Part shown: in pieces, positions 45,558 through 52,683 of the stretch | How positions within the stretch are numbered: position 1 is the first letter of the stretch | Layout of the letters: each line of letters starts with the position of its first letter | Origin: Micromonospora sp. WMMD812 | GTDB lineage: Bacteria; Actinomycetota; Actinomycetes; Mycobacteriales; Micromonosporaceae | DNA length: 64,000 bases | Reading direction: 5' to 3' | NCBI RefSeq assembly: GCF_027497215.1 | Contig: NZ_CP114904.1 | Location: forward strand, 4,176,001-4,240,000 | Translations under genes and position numbers: made by a program | The notes under the pieces: model-generated | What the model was told of the DNA's origin: nothing | The model's input: the letters and a program-made list of their open reading frames with translations, nothing else | Databases searched by the model: none

Positions 45558-45565
45558 CTGTACCG

Positions 45566-45639
45566 AGCCGCCTGACGGAATCGAACCGTCGACCTACGCA
45601 TTACGAGTGCGTCGCTCTAGCCGACTGAGCTAAGGCGGC
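45566..45639 (-). tRNA. tRNA-Thr(CGT)
   Basis: Reading the minus strand, acceptor arms GCCGCCT and AGGCGGC pair, the D arm has TTAGCTCAGTCGGCTAGAGC, the anticodon arm ACGCA-CTCGTAA-TGCGT gives anticodon CGT (Thr, codon ACG), and the T arm GACGG-TTCGATT-CCGTC is standard. Discriminator is T. No CCA is encoded. Its 3' half has served as an attachment site at least once, as shown by the copy at 44209. Confidence 0.96.
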
Positions 45640-45783
45640 AACGATCGCCAAGTGTACGGCACGCCCCGGCTACGGCCGAACCGGATACCCCCGCCCGGGC
45701 CGCCCTCGGCAAGCCGGACATCGGGTGCGATCCGGTCGGTCGCCGGACAGCATTCACGGCGGGTCGGGACTACGCTGCGGCGC

Positions 45784-47658
45784 GTGAGCGACGACCACCC
45801 CCGCCCCGACGACCCGGCCCGCGACCCGGAGGACTTCCCGGCCGCGGACGGCTCCGCCGCCGAGAGCAGCGCGAGCGACCCTACCGCCGGCAGCGCCGCG
45901 GGATCCCCGAGCGGCCCCACCGCCGGCGAGCCCTCGACCGGCCCGGGCGCCGGGGCCGCCAGCGAGCCGGCCGGCCACCGGGCGGCCCGCCGGCCGCGGA
46001 CCACGGATCCGCTGGAGCTGGGCTTCACCCCGCGCAAGCCGGTGCCGTGGCTCGCGCCGCTCCTGCTGATCAGCACCGGTCTCCGTACGCTGCTGGCGAT
46101 GCTCTTCGGGGCGTACCTGGACAAGCGGGAGCTGCAGAACTCCCTCGACGCCCGGATCGAGCGGCAGGTCGGGCCGGACGGTGGGCTCTGGCTGGACTAC
46201 GTGGCCGACCTGGGCGACGGCTTCAACTCCACCTACTCGGTCGCGTACCTGTTGGCCCAGCGCGAGCTGGAGGTCGACGGCCACCGCCTGCCCCGGGCGC
46301 AGACCCTGGTGATGGGGGGCGACCAGGTCTACCCGTCGGCGGCCTACGAGGCGTACGAGGACCGGTGCAAGGGGCCGTACCAGGCGGCGCTGCCGGTCGC
46401 CCCGCCCGAACGTCCCACCCTGTTCGCGGTGCCGGGCAACCACGACTGGTACGACGGCCTGACCGCCTTCCTGCGGCTCTTCGTCCGGTCCCGGGACCGG
46501 CACTTCGGCGGCTGGGGCACCGGCCAGTCCCGCTCCTACTTCGCCGTCGAGCTGCCCGCCGACTGGTGGCTGCTCGGCCTGGACGACCAGTCCGGCTCGT
46601 ACCTGGACGATCCGCAGCTCGCCTACTTCGACACCGTGGCGCGGAAGCTGGGCCCGCAGAGCAGGGTGATCCTGGCGGTGCCGGCGCCGACGTGGGTCAA
46701 GGCGGTCGACCACCCCACGGCGTACGACTCGATCGACTACTTCATCCGTACGATCATCTCGCCGACCGGGGCGCAGGTCCGGCTGCTGGTCTCCGGCGAC
46801 CTGCACCACTACGCCCGGTACGCCGGCGACGAGCGGCAGCTCATCACATGCGGGGGCGGTGGCGCCTACCTGTATCCGACGCACAAGCTCCCGGAGCGGA
46901 TCGAGGTGCCTCCGAAGGACACCCTCGCCCGGCGGTCCAGCCTCACCCGGCCGTACGACCTGGTGGCCCGCTATCCGGACGCGGCCCGCTCCCGGCGCTA
47001 CGGCTGGGGGATCTTCCCCCGGCTGCCGCTGCGCAACCCGGGCTTCGCCACCCTGCTCGGCACCCTGCACACCCTGCTGATGCTGGCCATGGCCGGGGTG
47101 GCGGCGAACCGGGTGGGCACCACCGAGCAGCGGCTGTTCAGCGTCCCGCTAGTGGTGATGCTGGTGGTGACGCTGCTCGGCGCCGCCTTCTTCGCCAAGC
47201 CGCCCAGCGCCGGCGGGAAGCGGCACGCCCGGCACTGGATCCTCGGCGTCGGGCACGGGCTGGCCCACGTCGGGCTGGGCGCGGCCGGCACCTGGGCCTG
47301 GCTGCACCTGCCGTTCTACGACTGGCCGTGGCCGCTGCCGGTGGCCGCCGCCGCGGTGCTCTACGGCCCGGTGAGTGGGCTGGTGGCGAGTCAACTGGTG
47401 GCGGCGTACCTGATGATCGCCGGCGCGTTCGGGGTGAACGTCAACGAACTCTTCGCCGGCCAGGGCATCGAGGACGCGAAGTCCTTCCTCCGGATGCGCA
47501 TCGACCCGGACGGCACGCTGACCGTCTACCCGGTGGCGGTCGACCGGGTGGCCCGGGACTGGCAGGTCAACCCCGACCAGACGCCCACCGCCTCCTGGCT
47601 GACCCCGAAAACCCCACTGACCCCGCGCCTGGCCGAACCCCCGATCACCCTCACCTGA
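45784..47658 (+). CDS. Metallophosphoesterase with C-terminal membrane domain
   Basis: The 624-aa protein has an acidic, disordered N-terminus (first 80 residues), one helix (WLAPLLLISTGLRTLLAMLF), then a calcineurin-like domain. Metal ligands are seen in GGDQVYPS, VPGNHDWYDG and SGDLHHYARY. After residue 420 come about five helices, and a soluble tail follows. This domain order places the phosphoesterase near the membrane. The substrate (phosphoester, nucleotide or lipid) is unknown. Start GTG at 45784 is preferred over upstream in-frame starts that overlap the tRNA flank. Confidence 0.82.
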   Translation: MSDDHPRPDDPARDPEDFPAADGSAAESSASDPTAGSAAGSPSGPTAGEPSTGPGAGAASEPAGHRAARRPRTTDPLELGFTPRKPVPWLAPLLLISTGLRTLLAMLFGAYLDKRELQNSLDARIERQVGPDGGLWLDYVADLGDGFNSTYSVAYLLAQRELEVDGHRLPRAQTLVMGGDQVYPSAAYEAYEDRCKGPYQAALPVAPPERPTLFAVPGNHDWYDGLTAFLRLFVRSRDRHFGGWGTGQSRSYFAVELPADWWLLGLDDQSGSYLDDPQLAYFDTVARKLGPQSRVILAVPAPTWVKAVDHPTAYDSIDYFIRTIISPTGAQVRLLVSGDLHHYARYAGDERQLITCGGGGAYLYPTHKLPERIEVPPKDTLARRSSLTRPYDLVARYPDAARSRRYGWGIFPRLPLRNPGFATLLGTLHTLLMLAMAGVAANRVGTTEQRLFSVPLVVMLVVTLLGAAFFAKPPSAGGKRHARHWILGVGHGLAHVGLGAAGTWAWLHLPFYDWPWPLPVAAAAVLYGPVSGLVASQLVAAYLMIAGAFGVNVNELFAGQGIEDAKSFLRMRIDPDGTLTVYPVAVDRVARDWQVNPDQTPTASWLTPKTPLTPRLAEPPITLT

Positions 47659-47668
47659 CCCGCCCTCT

Positions 47669-47737
47669 CCGCGTTGATCATGAAGTTGTTGCCCCGACAC
47701 GCCGACGCGGAGGGCAACAACTTCATGATCAACGCGG
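47669..47737. terminator. GATC-type palindrome, 26-bp perfect arms
   Basis: CCGCGTTGATCATGAAGTTG continuing to TTGCCC (47669-47694) pairs exactly with 47712-47737; beyond a 2-nt offset the pairing continues. It lies 10 bp after the metallophosphoesterase stop and 33 bp before the ricT tail relic, i.e. between convergent units. Confidence 0.75.
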
Positions 47738-47770
47738 AGGGCCGGTGAGGGCGGGCGCCTGCGAAGGGGG

Positions 47771-47980
47771 TCAGGCGTTGTAGTGCTGGTCGTGGGCTTG
47801 GCGGGGGCCGCAGACGGAGGCCCGGGAGCAGGAGCAACGGGAGCCGTCGGCGTCCAGCCGCACGGTGACCGAGTCGCGGGGCACACTGTGGCCGACCACC
47901 CGGCCGTCACCCTCCGGGCTAGAGACCCGGGTGCCGATCGCCGGCGCGGACTCCTGGAACCGCTGGTAGAGCGGGTGCTC
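47771..47980 (-). pseudogene. Duplicated C-terminal fragment of ricT
   Basis: Seventy codons read EHPLYQRFQESAPAIG, RVVGHSVPRDSVTVRLDADG and CSCSRASVCGPRQAH, closely matching residues from EHPLYSRFQESAPAIG onward in intact ricT (48584-49450). No start or N-terminal domain exists. It abuts, in the same frame, the stop codon of the kinase gene at 47981. It appears to be an original or displaced ricT tail. Confidence 0.88.
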
Positions 47981-48484
47981 TTACTTGCTCGGAGACAGCA
48001 TTACTCGATTAAGGATTTCGTCGACGACGCTCGCGAGAGGTGCCGTGGCGTCGATTACGGTACCGCTTCTCGGAATGTCTTCCTTCGTTCGATGCAATCG
48101 GGCGATGAGTTCGCGTTCCGCCGGTCTTCCGCCCCACTCGTCTTGCGGTCGCCCGTCAAGTCGCCCATTCAAGGTGTGCAGGTCGACGTCAAGGACAAAG
48201 ACGCCATCAAACAAATCGATGAACTTGTGAAAGTTCCGTGAACCCCCGCAGAAGAAGGTCACCGGCTCGTCGTGGTTGGCGACCAGAGCTCTCACGTCAT
48301 CCACGTGCCAGATGTGGTGCTCGTGCTTGAGACCGTCCGACGGCTCACCAGTCTCCGGGTCACCTTGATAAGCCAGTTCTCGGTCACCATTGATGGCATG
48401 ATAGCCGCGCCGCTGCAACTCTTTGCAAACCGAAGTCTTGCCGGTGCCGGAGACGCCTTCAATCAGATAGTTCCTCATGCCCAT
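47981..48484 (-). CDS. P-loop nucleoside/nucleotide kinase-like protein
   Basis: The 167-aa protein has Walker A LIEGVSGTGKTSVCKELQRRGY, reading into GVSGTGKTS near residue 9, and a later VFVLDVDLHTLNGRLDGRP and RTKEDIPRSGTVIDATAPL that fit a small adenylate-kinase-like NTP-binding fold. The substrate is unknown. Composition is clearly lower in G+C than both neighbours, suggesting recent transfer. The start (ATG 48484, 48478 or 48529) lacks a good ribosome site. Confidence 0.8.
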   Translation of the reverse strand: MGMRNYLIEGVSGTGKTSVCKELQRRGYHAINGDRELAYQGDPETGEPSDGLKHEHHIWHVDDVRALVANHDEPVTFFCGGSRNFHKFIDLFDGVFVLDVDLHTLNGRLDGRPQDEWGGRPAERELIARLHRTKEDIPRSGTVIDATAPLASVVDEILNRVMLSPSK

Positions 48485-48583
48485 CGCTGGATGATAACGA
48501 GCAAGGGTGAGACAAATGCTGTCCCGCACGGCTGCTCGGTCATCTGAGGCGGGATCACAGCCGTGAGCGACGAGGCACGTCGA

Positions 48584-49450
48584 TCAACGCGCTGCGCCCT
48601 CCGGACCTGATTGGTCACGGCTTTCGTAGGCGCGGCGGGAGCCGCAGACGTCGGCGCGGGAGCACATGGAGCGCGAGCCGTCGGCGTCCAGGCGGACGGT
48701 CACCGCGTCCCTCGGGACGCTGTGGCCGACCACGCGGCCCTCCCCTCCCGGCGTGGTGACGCGGGCGCCGATCGCCGGGGCGGACTCCTGGAACCTGGAG
48801 TACAAAGGATGCTCGTACTTCAGGCAGCACATCAGTCGGCCGCACGCCCCGGAGATGCGCAGGGGGTTGAGCGGCAGATCCTGGTCCTTCGCCATCCGGA
48901 TGGTCACCGGCTCGAAGTCGGTGAGGAACGTGGCGCAGCAGAGGTCCCGACCGCAGGAACCGATGCCGCCCTGCACTCGGGCCGAATCGCGGGCGGAGAG
49001 CTGACGCAGCTCGACGCGGCAGTGCAGGGTGGCGCCGAGGTCACGGACCAGCGACCGGAAGTCCACGCGGTGCGGGGCGGTGAAGTAGACCGTCGTCCGC
49101 TCACCACCGCCGCTGCTCTCGCCGGAGCCGAGCACGTGGTCGACGGCCACCACCTTCATCGGCAGGCCGTGCGCCCGGATCAGCTTCTTCGCGGCCACCT
49201 TCGCCTCGGCCTTACGCCGGCGCAGCGCCTCGTCGCGGCGCAGGTCCTCCTCGCCGGCCAGACCGGCCAGCTTGGGGAAGCCGTCGGTCTCCTCGGTGAC
49301 CCACTGCGCGGCCCAGACGCACTCCGCCACCTCGGGCCCGTCGTCCGTGGGCACCAGCACCCGGTCGCCGACCTGCGGACGCAGCTCGCCGGGGTCGAGG
49401 TAGTAGAGGCGCCCGTACCGGTTGAAGCTGACCGCACAGAGCATGCCCAT
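48584..49450 (-). CDS. ricT: RicT/PSP1 family protein (regulatory iron-sulfur protein)
   Basis: The 288-aa PSP1 domain protein has CGRDLCCATFL and CGRLMCCLKYEHPLY, the cysteine pairs that ligate an iron-sulfur cluster in the B. subtilis RicAFT (YaaT) complex. Family knowledge: the B. subtilis homologue affects RNase Y-dependent processing and sporulation; in actinomycetes the role is less clear. It lies beside holB and tmk as in related genomes. Its C-terminal tail differs in composition from the copy at 47771. Confidence 0.9.
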   Translation of the reverse strand: MGMLCAVSFNRYGRLYYLDPGELRPQVGDRVLVPTDDGPEVAECVWAAQWVTEETDGFPKLAGLAGEEDLRRDEALRRRKAEAKVAAKKLIRAHGLPMKVVAVDHVLGSGESSGGGERTTVYFTAPHRVDFRSLVRDLGATLHCRVELRQLSARDSARVQGGIGSCGRDLCCATFLTDFEPVTIRMAKDQDLPLNPLRISGACGRLMCCLKYEHPLYSRFQESAPAIGARVTTPGGEGRVVGHSVPRDAVTVRLDADGSRSMCSRADVCGSRRAYESRDQSGPEGAAR

Positions 49451-49753
49451 GCCCCCACCCTACGACGGACCGGCGGCCGGAGGCGGGCCGGGCGTCGCCG
49501 GACGACTACACCGTGCAGCCATCCACGACGGTCGACTCGACCGACCCGCCGGCCAACCCGTCGTGCCGTTGCCCCTCGCCCGGACGGCTGAATCCGGGCT
49601 GGCGCGGGCGACAAACGACCGGCGGAGGCGTTGAGTGGAGGCAGACCTGCGGGGGGTGCAGGGGGAAGCCACGGCGTCGCTGCCGGTGCCCGGTTCGGCC
49701 GGGCGCTCGAGCGCGACGCCGTCGGCTGTCCGGCCCCTGGGCCTGGTGGACCG
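49451..49753. other. 303-bp gap without gene
   Basis: No coding frame or strong hairpin was seen between the ricT start and the stop of the 228-aa minus-strand gene. It should contain the ricT promoter. Confidence 0.5.
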
Positions 49754-50440
49754 CTACCAGCCGACCCGGGTCGGGGTGTCGTCGCGGGAGCGGCCGGCCA
49801 CCGGCGGCCGCCAGGTCGACTCGGCGAGGCTGGGCGCCCACTCACGCAGCAGAGTTTCGGCCCCGTCGTACGCGACGCAGAGCACGGCCAGCACCCGGGC
49901 GGCGATCTCGGCCGCCTCGCCGACGCCCGGACCGGCCGGCCCGGAGCGGGACGCCGCACCGGTCACCATCGAGGTCGCGGCGACCACCGCGACCGCCTCG
50001 GCGGAGCGGAGCACCTCGGTGAGCGCCCGGGCCAGCGCGAGGCGGCTGCCCTCCACCCAGTCGGCCAGCGCGTCGGCGTAGCCGGCGGTGGACTCCAGCC
50101 GGCCGACCAGGCTCTCCGGGCCCTCGTCCAGGTGGTGCAGCAGCGCCGCCCGGGCCTGCCCGTACGCCTCGGCGGCCGGACCGGACCAGAGCACCTGGTC
50201 GGTCAGCGCGGCCGAGACGTCGTCGTAGCCACGGACCAGCCGGCGCACCGCGTGCCCCGCGCCCGCCAGCGGCACGGGACGCAGGTCGAGAAAGGTGCGC
50301 ACCGCCTCACCGGGGAGCACCTGCATCCGGCGCAGCAGCGGCCAGACCCGGTGCGACTCCGGGGCGCCGGCGGCGAGCAGGGTGTCGACGCGACGCAGCA
50401 GGTCGAGGCCGGGCTCGGCGAGCCGGTCCAGCGCGTCCAT
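49754..50440 (-). CDS. Helical hypothetical protein (third gene of YbaB/EspC-like operon)
   Basis: The 228-aa, Ala/Leu/Arg-rich helical protein starts MDALDRLAEPGLDLLRRVDT and has a WSGPAAEAYGQARAALLHHL segment (about residue 95) that resembles a WXG-like turn, plus a Gly/Ala hydrophobic stretch near 160-185. It overlaps the preceding gene by its start codon, indicating coupling. The WSG motif and context suggest a type VII secretion-related helical partner, but this is inference. No homologue is recalled with confidence. Confidence 0.7.
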   Translation of the reverse strand: MDALDRLAEPGLDLLRRVDTLLAAGAPESHRVWPLLRRMQVLPGEAVRTFLDLRPVPLAGAGHAVRRLVRGYDDVSAALTDQVLWSGPAAEAYGQARAALLHHLDEGPESLVGRLESTAGYADALADWVEGSRLALARALTEVLRSAEAVAVVAATSMVTGAASRSGPAGPGVGEAAEIAARVLAVLCVAYDGAETLLREWAPSLAESTWRPPVAGRSRDDTPTRVGW

Positions 50441-50745
50441 CACGCCTCCCCGGCGAGCCGCAGCCCGGCCGCCCGGTCGCTGTCGGCGTAGCCGTCGGCC
50501 GCCTCGCGGACTGCGGCGGCGACGGCGCTGAGCCGGCCGGCGGCCGCGCGGGCCTCCCGCGACCGGTGGTCGGTGGCGGCCGCCCACTGCCGGTGCAGGG
50601 CCCGGCCGACCTCACCCGGACGCCCGAGCGCGTCGACGCCGAACGCGGCCTGCGCCGGGTCGCTCGCGGTGACCGTGTGGGAGAGGGTCGTGAGGGTGGC
50701 GCTCGCCTGGTCGAGGCGGGCGGTGAGGGCGCGCAGGGTGTCCAT
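50440..50745 (-). CDS. EspC/WXG100-like small helical protein
   Basis: The 101-aa helical protein (MDTLRALTARLDQASATLTT, HRQWAAATDHRSREARAAAG, VREAADGYADSDRAAGL) has the two-helix, turn-W pattern and a C-terminal YADSD. This resembles EspC-family (ESX-secreted) proteins, where YxxxD/E acts as an export signal. It is the middle gene of three in tandem. Whether it is secreted is untested, and no ESX core gene lies in this window. Confidence 0.7.
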   Translation of the reverse strand: MDTLRALTARLDQASATLTTLSHTVTASDPAQAAFGVDALGRPGEVGRALHRQWAAATDHRSREARAAAGRLSAVAAAVREAADGYADSDRAAGLRLAGEA

Positions 50746-50746
50746 G

Positions 50747-51076
50747 TCAGGCTCCCGCGAGCGGTCGGTAGGCGGTGAAGGTCTCGTTGTGCAGCTTCTC
50801 CCGGGCCCACACGGCCGCGTCGGCGGCGGCGGTGACCGCGGCCTGCACCGAACCGGCCACGTTGCGGGGGTTGCGGGCGTGCAGGGGGCCGAGGAAGCGG
50901 ACGTCGGTGATCCGGCCCCCGGCCGTCACGACGACCTCGACCAGGCCGTCGGGCGACCGCACGGTGACCTCCACCGTCGACACCGCCTGGTCGAACTCGG
51001 CCTGGAGGGACTCGATCCGGCGGTAACGCCGCACCGCCTCCTCGATCCAGGCCTCGTCGATCTCCCCCCGTGGCAT
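50747..51076 (-). CDS. YbaB/EbfC family DNA-binding-like protein
   Basis: The 109-aa protein has a YbaB-like fold: helix RRYRRIESLQAEFDQAVSTV, strands VEVTVRSPDGLVEVVVTAGG and ITDVRFLG, and a C-terminal helix. YbaB/EbfC proteins bind DNA as dimers; in actinomycetes many such paralogues sit beside WXG100-like genes. It is the first gene of the three-gene unit, 1 bp ahead of the EspC-like gene. ATG at 51076 is the family-consistent start. Confidence 0.82.
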   Translation of the reverse strand: MPRGEIDEAWIEEAVRRYRRIESLQAEFDQAVSTVEVTVRSPDGLVEVVVTAGGRITDVRFLGPLHARNPRNVAGSVQAAVTAAADAAVWAREKLHNETFTAYRPLAGA

Positions 51077-51288
51077 CGGCGGACTCCTCCCGGGACTCAC
51101 CATCACTGGGCGTGTCGTCGCCGTCACCACGGCATTCCCGGACCGTACCGCACGGCAATCGGAGCTGTCGATGCCTGTGGATGAGCGGTCCGGCGGGCGG
51201 GACCGCGTGGGCACGCTTCGGGCGGGCAAGCACCGGGCGGCGCGACGCCCAGGCACCATGGGCCGGCGCGACGCCCAGGCACGCACCG

Positions 51289-51342
51289 GCCGGACTGTCG
51301 GTCAGGCACGCATCGGCCGGGCTGTCGGTCAGGCACGCATCG
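51289..51342. repeat. 27-bp tandem repeat, two copies plus edges
   Basis: Unit GCCGGACTGTCGGTCAGGCA plus CGCATCG occurs at 51289 and 51316 with one difference, with shorter related pieces upstream (CAGGCACC, CAGGCACGC). It fills part of the 290-bp gap between the YbaB-like gene and the holB stop. Confidence 0.8.
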
Positions 51343-51366
51343 GCCGGGGCGATGCCCGGGGTGGAG

Positions 51367-52683
51367 TCAGCCCCGCCAGAGGGCGAGCATCATCGCCTCG
51401 ACGGCGATCCGGGGCTTCACGTTCGCCTCGATCGCGGTGCGGCACTCCAGCACTGCCTCCAGCCGGCGCAGCGCACCCTCGGCGTCCCACTTCTGCGCGC
51501 CGGCGCCGGCCAGCGCGGCGGTGTCGATGTGCACCGGCGCGACCGGGGCACGCAGCGCCATGGTGAGCGCGTCCCGGTAGAAACCGGCGAGGTCGACCAG
51601 AGCCCGGTCCAGCGCGTCCCGCTGGGCCCGGGTCGCCCGCGACTTCTGCCGCTTCTCCAGGTCCTTGAGCTGCCCGGCCGCGCCGCGGATGGCACCTGCG
51701 GCGCCCCGGCCGGTGCCGCCGGCGCCGAGCGCCGTCTCCAGCGCCGCCCGCTCGGCGGCGTCGGCCTCCGTCACGGACGCCTCGGCTTCCGCCTCGGCCG
51801 CCTCGATCAGCGCGGAGGCCGCGTCGAACGCCGCGCCCACGCCGGTCAGTCGGCGCGGCACCGCGAGCACCGCGTCCCGCCGCTTGCGGGCCTCGGGGTC
51901 ACGGGCCAGCCGCCGGGCCCGACCGACGTGCCCCTGGGCGGCCGCCGCCGCCCACTGTGCCACGTCGGGCGCCACGCCGTCCCGGCGGACCAGCACCTCG
52001 GCCACCGCGGTGGCCGGCGGCTGCCGCAGCGGTACGACCCGGCAGCGCGACCGGACCGTCACCGAGACGTCGTCGGGGTGGGTGGACGGGGCGCAGAGCA
52101 GGAAGACCGTGCGCGGTGGCGGCTCCTCGATCGCCTTGAGCAGCGCGTTGCCGGCCGCCTCGGTGAGCCGGTCGGCGTCCTCGATCACCACCACCTGCCA
52201 GCGCCCGCCGGACGGGGTGCTGGCGGCGCGGAGCACCAGCGCCCGCATCTCGCCGACCCCGATGGAGAGTCCCTCCGGCACCACCAGCCGCACGTCGGCG
52301 TGGGTGCCGGCCAGGGTGGTGTGGCAGCCGGGGCACTCGCCGCAGCCCGTGCCGTACGCGCACTGGAGGGAGGCGGCGAAGGCGCGCGCCGCCACCGAGC
52401 GCCCGGAGCCGGGCGGACCGGTGAAGATCCAGGCGTGGGTCATCCCGGCACCCGGGTCGGGCGCGCGGCCGGTCGCCCCGGCGTCCGGCGTTCCGTCGCC
52501 GGCCGGCCCGGCCGGCGTGCCGTCGTCACCCGCTGTGCCTTCGTCGCCCGCGCCGACCGGGAGGAGCGCGGTCGCGCGGTCGGCGGCGGCCTGCCGCAGC
52601 ACGGCGGCCGCCGCCGCGGCGGCCCGGCGGAGCGTGGCGACCGCCTCGTCCTGGCCGACCAGGTCGGCGAAGACGTCCGGCAT
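51367..52683 (-). CDS. holB: DNA polymerase III subunit delta'
   Basis: The 438-aa clamp-loader subunit has a degenerate P-loop GPPGSGRS (Arg replaces the Lys, typical for delta'), the zinc module CAYGTGCGECPGC, ADRLTEAAGNALLKAIEEPP and SRCRVVPLRQPP. It loads the sliding clamp as part of the polymerase III clamp loader. A long Gly/Ala/Asp insertion lies in the N-terminal part (about residues 45-75), and the protein is longer than the usual 330-400 aa. The start overlaps the MFS-tmk stop by one base (TGATG). Confidence 0.93.
   Translation of the reverse strand: MPDVFADLVGQDEAVATLRRAAAAAAAVLRQAAADRATALLPVGAGDEGTAGDDGTPAGPAGDGTPDAGATGRAPDPGAGMTHAWIFTGPPGSGRSVAARAFAASLQCAYGTGCGECPGCHTTLAGTHADVRLVVPEGLSIGVGEMRALVLRAASTPSGGRWQVVVIEDADRLTEAAGNALLKAIEEPPPRTVFLLCAPSTHPDDVSVTVRSRCRVVPLRQPPATAVAEVLVRRDGVAPDVAQWAAAAAQGHVGRARRLARDPEARKRRDAVLAVPRRLTGVGAAFDAASALIEAAEAEAEASVTEADAAERAALETALGAGGTGRGAAGAIRGAAGQLKDLEKRQKSRATRAQRDALDRALVDLAGFYRDALTMALRAPVAPVHIDTAALAGAGAQKWDAEGALRRLEAVLECRTAIEANVKPRIAVEAMMLALWRG

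Noticed and set aside
45551..45565. CCA-like end for the tRNA
   Set aside because: The bases after the discriminator do not read CCA, so the gene does not encode its CCA end.
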